From positions 5,811,642-5,875,641 of the forward strand of contig JAGGNK010006559.1 in assembly GCA_017590115.1 (NCBI GenBank): DNA of 64,000 nucleotides, in the 5' to 3' direction. The notes under the pieces are model-generated. The model did not search any database. It saw nothing but the letters and a program-made list of their open reading frames with translations, and was not told the DNA's origin. Positions 62,850 through 64,000 of this stretch are shown here, in pieces. Position numbers and translations under genes: made by a program. The DNA is from Montifringilla adamsi (lineage: Eukaryota > Chordata > Aves > Passeriformes > Passeridae). Each line of letters begins with the position of its first letter. Positions within the stretch are counted from its first letter, which is position 1.

Positions 62850-64000
62850 CCAGGAGTAATCATCCCACCTGTGGGTTCTGATGTGCAGCACTAGTCTGGC
62901 TGTAACTTTCCTTGTGATCTTTGTATTTCCCTAAAAGCAAAGCCTAGAGCTCTGGGGATAAACTGATTCACCATGATAGGAAAAATAGAGGTAATGTGTT
63001 GCACAGCCCTGGACAAAGATGATGCTTTAATCATAGAGCCTTATCCAGCCAGAGCAACCAAAATTCAGAGTGGCTGCAGTAGAGGCTGTATTGGATTTTG
63101 CAAGGTTTTCATTTGATTCTTAATTTGCATTTCTGAGTTATAAAGAGAAGAGCAATTTATAAATATATATGAGAAAAAGAGAAATGTGTGTGCAAGAAGA
63201 CAATAGAGAGGATAGAAAGTCCACCTCCTAGAGGGTCTGCTTCTAATCAATCATAAGTACCTTGCTTGAATTAATTTAAAACTTGTATTTCTGATGCCAG
63301 AAACAAGATGACCAAAATTTTAGTCAACACATGAGCTGATTGCAGTTGTGTTTGGCTCTTGGTTGTCAATTAAAACCACATATTAACAGAAAGTTTGACT
63401 GATTTTTACCTCTATAATGTTTTTAACATGTAAGTTAACTTTTTTTTTATTTAGCATTTTAAAGTCACAACCTGCAGCAGGCAGCATCAGTCAGAAAGCT
63501 AACTGGGTTCAGAAGTATAAAACCAATCACTTTTGTATCTGTTCAGTCATTAACAGCTGAAATTAAGTAATAATTAGTATTTATGCAAATAGAATGTGGC
63601 AAAATTAATCTAAGTAACATAGAAGACCAGTGTGCTAGAATCTGTGCCATAAAATTAAATAATTTCCTCAGATTGCTGAGCCATAATTAGTTGTGTGAAT
63701 TTTTTTTCTTTTTCGTAGCCTGATCTGTGTTAACAATTAAAGTCAGTCATGTTTTCCTCTGAATTTGGTTTCCATTATTAGGAATTAAAACAAAATGGTG
63801 CTTGTGAAAGATAACAGTGCTCCGGAGACCAAAATGAAGTTTCCATATATAATTGCACATATGTCCACATGGCCTACCAACAACAATAAAATCTGCTGTC
63901 TCAGGGGATCATCTTTCAAAACCTGCCTTCCATTATACTGCTAATGCTGATAAATGTGTCTCTTTTGAGGCCAAGTGCCTGTATCTCCATGACAATTCAT

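Larger units (their letters stand above)
59055..64000 (+). other. MTCL1: MTCL1 intron 4, 5' part
   Basis: Starts with donor GTATGG and runs off the window. I looked for the next MTCL1 exon (QLQFAKEEA-like coding) and did not find it. It contains a 16-base direct repeat (60299-60337), a GGT run (61253-61269) and an ATAA microsatellite (62825-62849); otherwise nothing recognisable. Confidence 0.8.

Noticed and set aside
59055..64000. Search for MTCL1 exon 5
   Set aside because: No stretch encoding the expected DDSADL or QLQFAKEEA blocks was found; the exon probably lies beyond the window.

Overview
This is a vertebrate nuclear sequence, most likely from a bird. Coding sequence is only about 1%. 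It sits in short GT-AG exons separated by long AT-rich introns, behind a strong GC-rich promoter region. The interspersed repeats are CR1 LINE fragments, the dominant avian/reptilian retroposon, and one LTR-like piece resembles passerine endogenous retrovirus LTRs as I remember them. No bacterial, phage or plasmid features are present.

The one gene I can support is the 5' part of MTCL1 (microtubule crosslinking factor 1, also SOGA2/CCDC165/KIAA0802), on the + strand. Four coding exons are readable, all joined by phase-0 introns: exon 1 (ends 6084), exon 2 (17321-17545), exon 3 (19049-19207) and a 60-base exon 4 (58995-59054). Joined, they encode the first long coiled coil of the protein plus a short basic linker. 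The gene runs off the right edge; the next expected exon (starting near DDSADLRCQL in the human protein, from memory) was not found before 64000.

Layout: 1-3670 is intergenic with no recognisable gene. 3855-4700 is a first CpG island and about 4900-6300 a second one holding the promoter and exon 1. Intron 1 (11.2 kb) carries an old CR1 copy, a small intronic GC-rich patch and a 36-base tandem duplication. Intron 2 is 1.5 kb and contains a diverged internal duplication. Intron 3 (39.8 kb) holds several microsatellites, a CR1/LTR composite at 28858-29340, another CR1 fragment at 42511-42785 and two short hairpins. Intron 4 is open at the right edge.

The most useful observations concern the gene model. 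The reading frame of exon 1 has no AUG: it opens just after two tandem stops at 5764-5769 and stays codon-like (very GC-rich third positions) to the splice donor, while the AUG at 5766 is in another frame. That points to an assembly error, a missing GC-rich segment, an upstream exon or a non-AUG start. Separately, an in-frame AUG in a good context lies just upstream of exon 2 and reads through the acceptor without a stop, so a short N-terminal isoform is possible. I found no evidence of a novel multi-gene system here; most of the window is ordinary intron.
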